Assembly: GCA_938008435.1 (NCBI GenBank)
Contig: CALLKK010000018.1
Location: 124,001 to 188,000 of the forward strand
Source of the DNA: an uncultured Steroidobacter sp.
GTDB taxonomy: Bacteria; Pseudomonadota; Gammaproteobacteria; Steroidobacterales; Steroidobacteraceae
DNA length: 64,000 nucleotides
Direction of reading: 5' to 3'
Below the pieces are notes generated by a model that saw only the letters and a program-made list of their open reading frames with translations, ran no database searches and had not been told where the DNA came from. The translations under genes and the position numbers were made by a program. Positions 62,609 through 64,000 of this stretch are shown one piece after another; positions within the stretch are counted from its first letter, which is position 1, and every line of letters starts with the position of its first letter.

Positions 62609-62870
62609 CGCTCGCTCGGATCTCCTGCCATGGTCGGCGCCGCCGCGTGGCGGGCGGCGGCGCGTGACAACTGTGCGTATAGCTTTCCTTGCCGGCGCTC
62701 GTATTCGTTACACTTCGCGGCCTATGCGTGCCGGCGCGGGCAGCTCACGGCGGGAATACCACCAACCAAGCCGCTACTCGCAGGGCCCGCGGCCGTGCTC
62801 CGTCAACGTTCGCTCGAAGAGCAGATGGGTTTCGGGCGGCTCGGCGACGGCCGTTTCGTGAACGCAGTGC

Positions 62871-64000
62871 ATGAACAATAGGCACATCTACATCCTCGCG
62901 GCGCTGCTGACCGTGCTCGGCATCGGCCTGTTCACATACAAGGCCAAGGTGCTGGGCTTTCCGGTTCGACCGCAGCAGCAGACGCAGACATGGACGATCG
63001 AGGCAGCGCTGCGCTTCGATCCGGGTCCCGCCGCCGTCAAGGCAACATTGCGCATCCCGAGCCTGACGCCCGGCTATTCGCTGCTCGATGAGAACTTCAT
63101 CTCCCGCGGCTTCGGCGTGACGACGTATATCGCGCCTGCCGGGCGCGAGGCGCAATGGTCGGTCCGTCAAGCCGCCGGACCGCAGACGATGTACTACCGC
63201 GCCGTCGTCTATCGCGACGAGACGCGCCTTGCGGAAGATACGACGCCGCCGTTTCCGACACCGCCCGAGCTCGACGAGGCTTCGCAGCTGGCGCTCGAAG
63301 CGCTCATTGCCGAGGTGCGCCGGCAATCGGCCGACGTGGCGAGCTTTACGGTGCAGCTCTTGAGGCGCATCAATCAGGGCGATCAGGATCCATACGTTCG
63401 CGTTTTCCTAAAGCGCGGCGACACGCAGGCCGATCGCGCGCAGCTCGCGACGATGCTGCTCGCCGGCGCCCAGATTCCGGCGCGAGTCGCGCATGGCGTA
63501 TTCCTGCGCAGTGCGCCGGGCGCGGTCCAGCCAGAGTCGATCCTCGAAGTGCACGACGGCGTGCAATGGCTTTACTTCAATCCGACGACTCTGCAGCAAG
63601 GGTTGCCGCCGGATTTTCTCATCTGGTGGCGCGGCGACGATCCGATCGCCGAAGTGACGGGCGGCTCGAATCTCGACGTGACGCTCGCCGTCCAGGAAAA
63701 CCTCCTGCCGGCGATGGTGGTTGCCGAGCGACGTGCGGAACAGAGCGGCTCGCACGCAGTGGATTTCTCGCTGTTCGCGCTGCCGATCGCGACGCAGGCG
63801 GTCTACAGCGTCCTGCTCATGATTCCCATCGGCGCGCTCGTGATCGTGCTGCTGCGCAATTTCGTGGGCGTGAAGACCTTCGGCACCTTCATGCCGGTGC
63901 TGATCGCGCTGGCCTTTCGCGAGACGCGGCTCGTCTGGGGCATCCTGCTCTTTGCGATCATCGTCGCGCTCGGCCTCTTGATCCGCTTCTATCTCGAGAA
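62871..64000 (+). CDS. Inactive transglutaminase fused to transmembrane helices (UUP1 type), 3' end outside window
   Basis: ATG 62871 opens a frame that runs without a stop to base 64000 (376 codons). A signal-anchor helix (about 5-23, IYILAALLTVLGIGLFTYK) precedes an exported domain with a transglutaminase-like fold: VRVFLKRGDTQADRAQ, GAQIPARVAHGVFL and LEVHDGVQWLYFNPTTLQQG. The usual catalytic Cys is not evident. Helices begin at about 302 (AVYSVLLMIPIGALVIVLL). This matches the inactive transglutaminase / 7TM proteins encoded beside RimK-type ligases. Those partners would lie past the edge. Confidence 0.85.
   Translation, partial: MNNRHIYILAALLTVLGIGLFTYKAKVLGFPVRPQQQTQTWTIEAALRFDPGPAAVKATLRIPSLTPGYSLLDENFISRGFGVTTYIAPAGREAQWSVRQAAGPQTMYYRAVVYRDETRLAEDTTPPFPTPPELDEASQLALEALIAEVRRQSADVASFTVQLLRRINQGDQDPYVRVFLKRGDTQADRAQLATMLLAGAQIPARVAHGVFLRSAPGAVQPESILEVHDGVQWLYFNPTTLQQGLPPDFLIWWRGDDPIAEVTGGSNLDVTLAVQENLLPAMVVAERRAEQSGSHAVDFSLFALPIATQAVYSVLLMIPIGALVIVLLRNFVGVKTFGTFMPVLIALAFRETRLVWGILLFAIIVALGLLIRFYLE

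Overview
The window is one continuous piece of a GC-rich gammaproteobacterial chromosome. The evidence is the gene order: leuS-lptE, holA-nadD-rsfS-rlmH, maf-rng-yhdP-nitrilase-tldD, zapA-6S RNA-ygfA beside ygfB-pepP-ubiH-ubiI, and coq7 with a CRP/Clp-like regulator next to rplM-rpsI. Coq7 in place of UbiF, and the coq7/crp/rplM arrangement, resemble the Xanthomonadales/Nevskiales/Steroidobacter side of the class. That placement is an inference, not a measurement. No transposase, integrase, phage gene or CRISPR array was seen.

Layout. Positions 1-11.4 kb hold signal transduction: the end of a chemoreceptor, cheW-cheR-cheD-cheB, an HDOD protein, a receiver-GAF-histidine kinase protein, then leuS and a receiver protein with a degenerate GGDEF domain. 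lptE follows at 11.5 kb. Positions 12-28.2 kb form an accessory block that separates lptE from holA. It contains a zincin-like protein, prolyl aminopeptidase, an exported thioredoxin-like protein, a cupin, a POT peptide transporter, a GST, a two-motif aspartic protease, a Tat-exported aldo/keto reductase, a GH3 glycosidase with PA14, a serine hydrolase, and a leftward run DUF2946-like / His-rich TonB receptor / LysR / MATE. Peptide and sugar scavenging plus metal uptake is the common theme.

Positions 28.4-41.6 kb return to housekeeping: holA, nadD, rsfS, rlmH, then a Ser/Thr kinase and a STAS-like protein, then maf, rng, yhdP, a nitrilase-family amidase and tldD. Positions 41.7-51.6 kb carry a small membrane protein, an ExeA-type ATPase with an FHA domain, purEK, darP divergent from pmbA, a YihY-type membrane protein, a second histidine kinase, purC and rpe. 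Positions 51.7-54.5 kb hold crp and coq7, divergent from rplM-rpsI, then tRNA-Gln with a strong terminator. Positions 55.2-64 kb hold rpiA, a 22-residue lysine-rich peptide gene, an EVE protein, ygfA, 6S RNA, zapA and a coiled-coil partner, ygfB-pepP-ubiH-ubiI, and the start of an inactive-transglutaminase membrane protein cut off at the right edge.

The observations most worth a second look are: an RsfS with a histone-H1-like tail and a separate 22-residue lysine-rich peptide with its own promoter; a recurring -10-like hexamer 6-8 nt before start codons that lack a Shine-Dalgarno, suggesting leaderless mRNAs; a hairpin that masks the ribosome site of the cupin gene; the zinc-type receptor operon; and the 6S RNA. 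I did not find a clearly new defence or mobile system.
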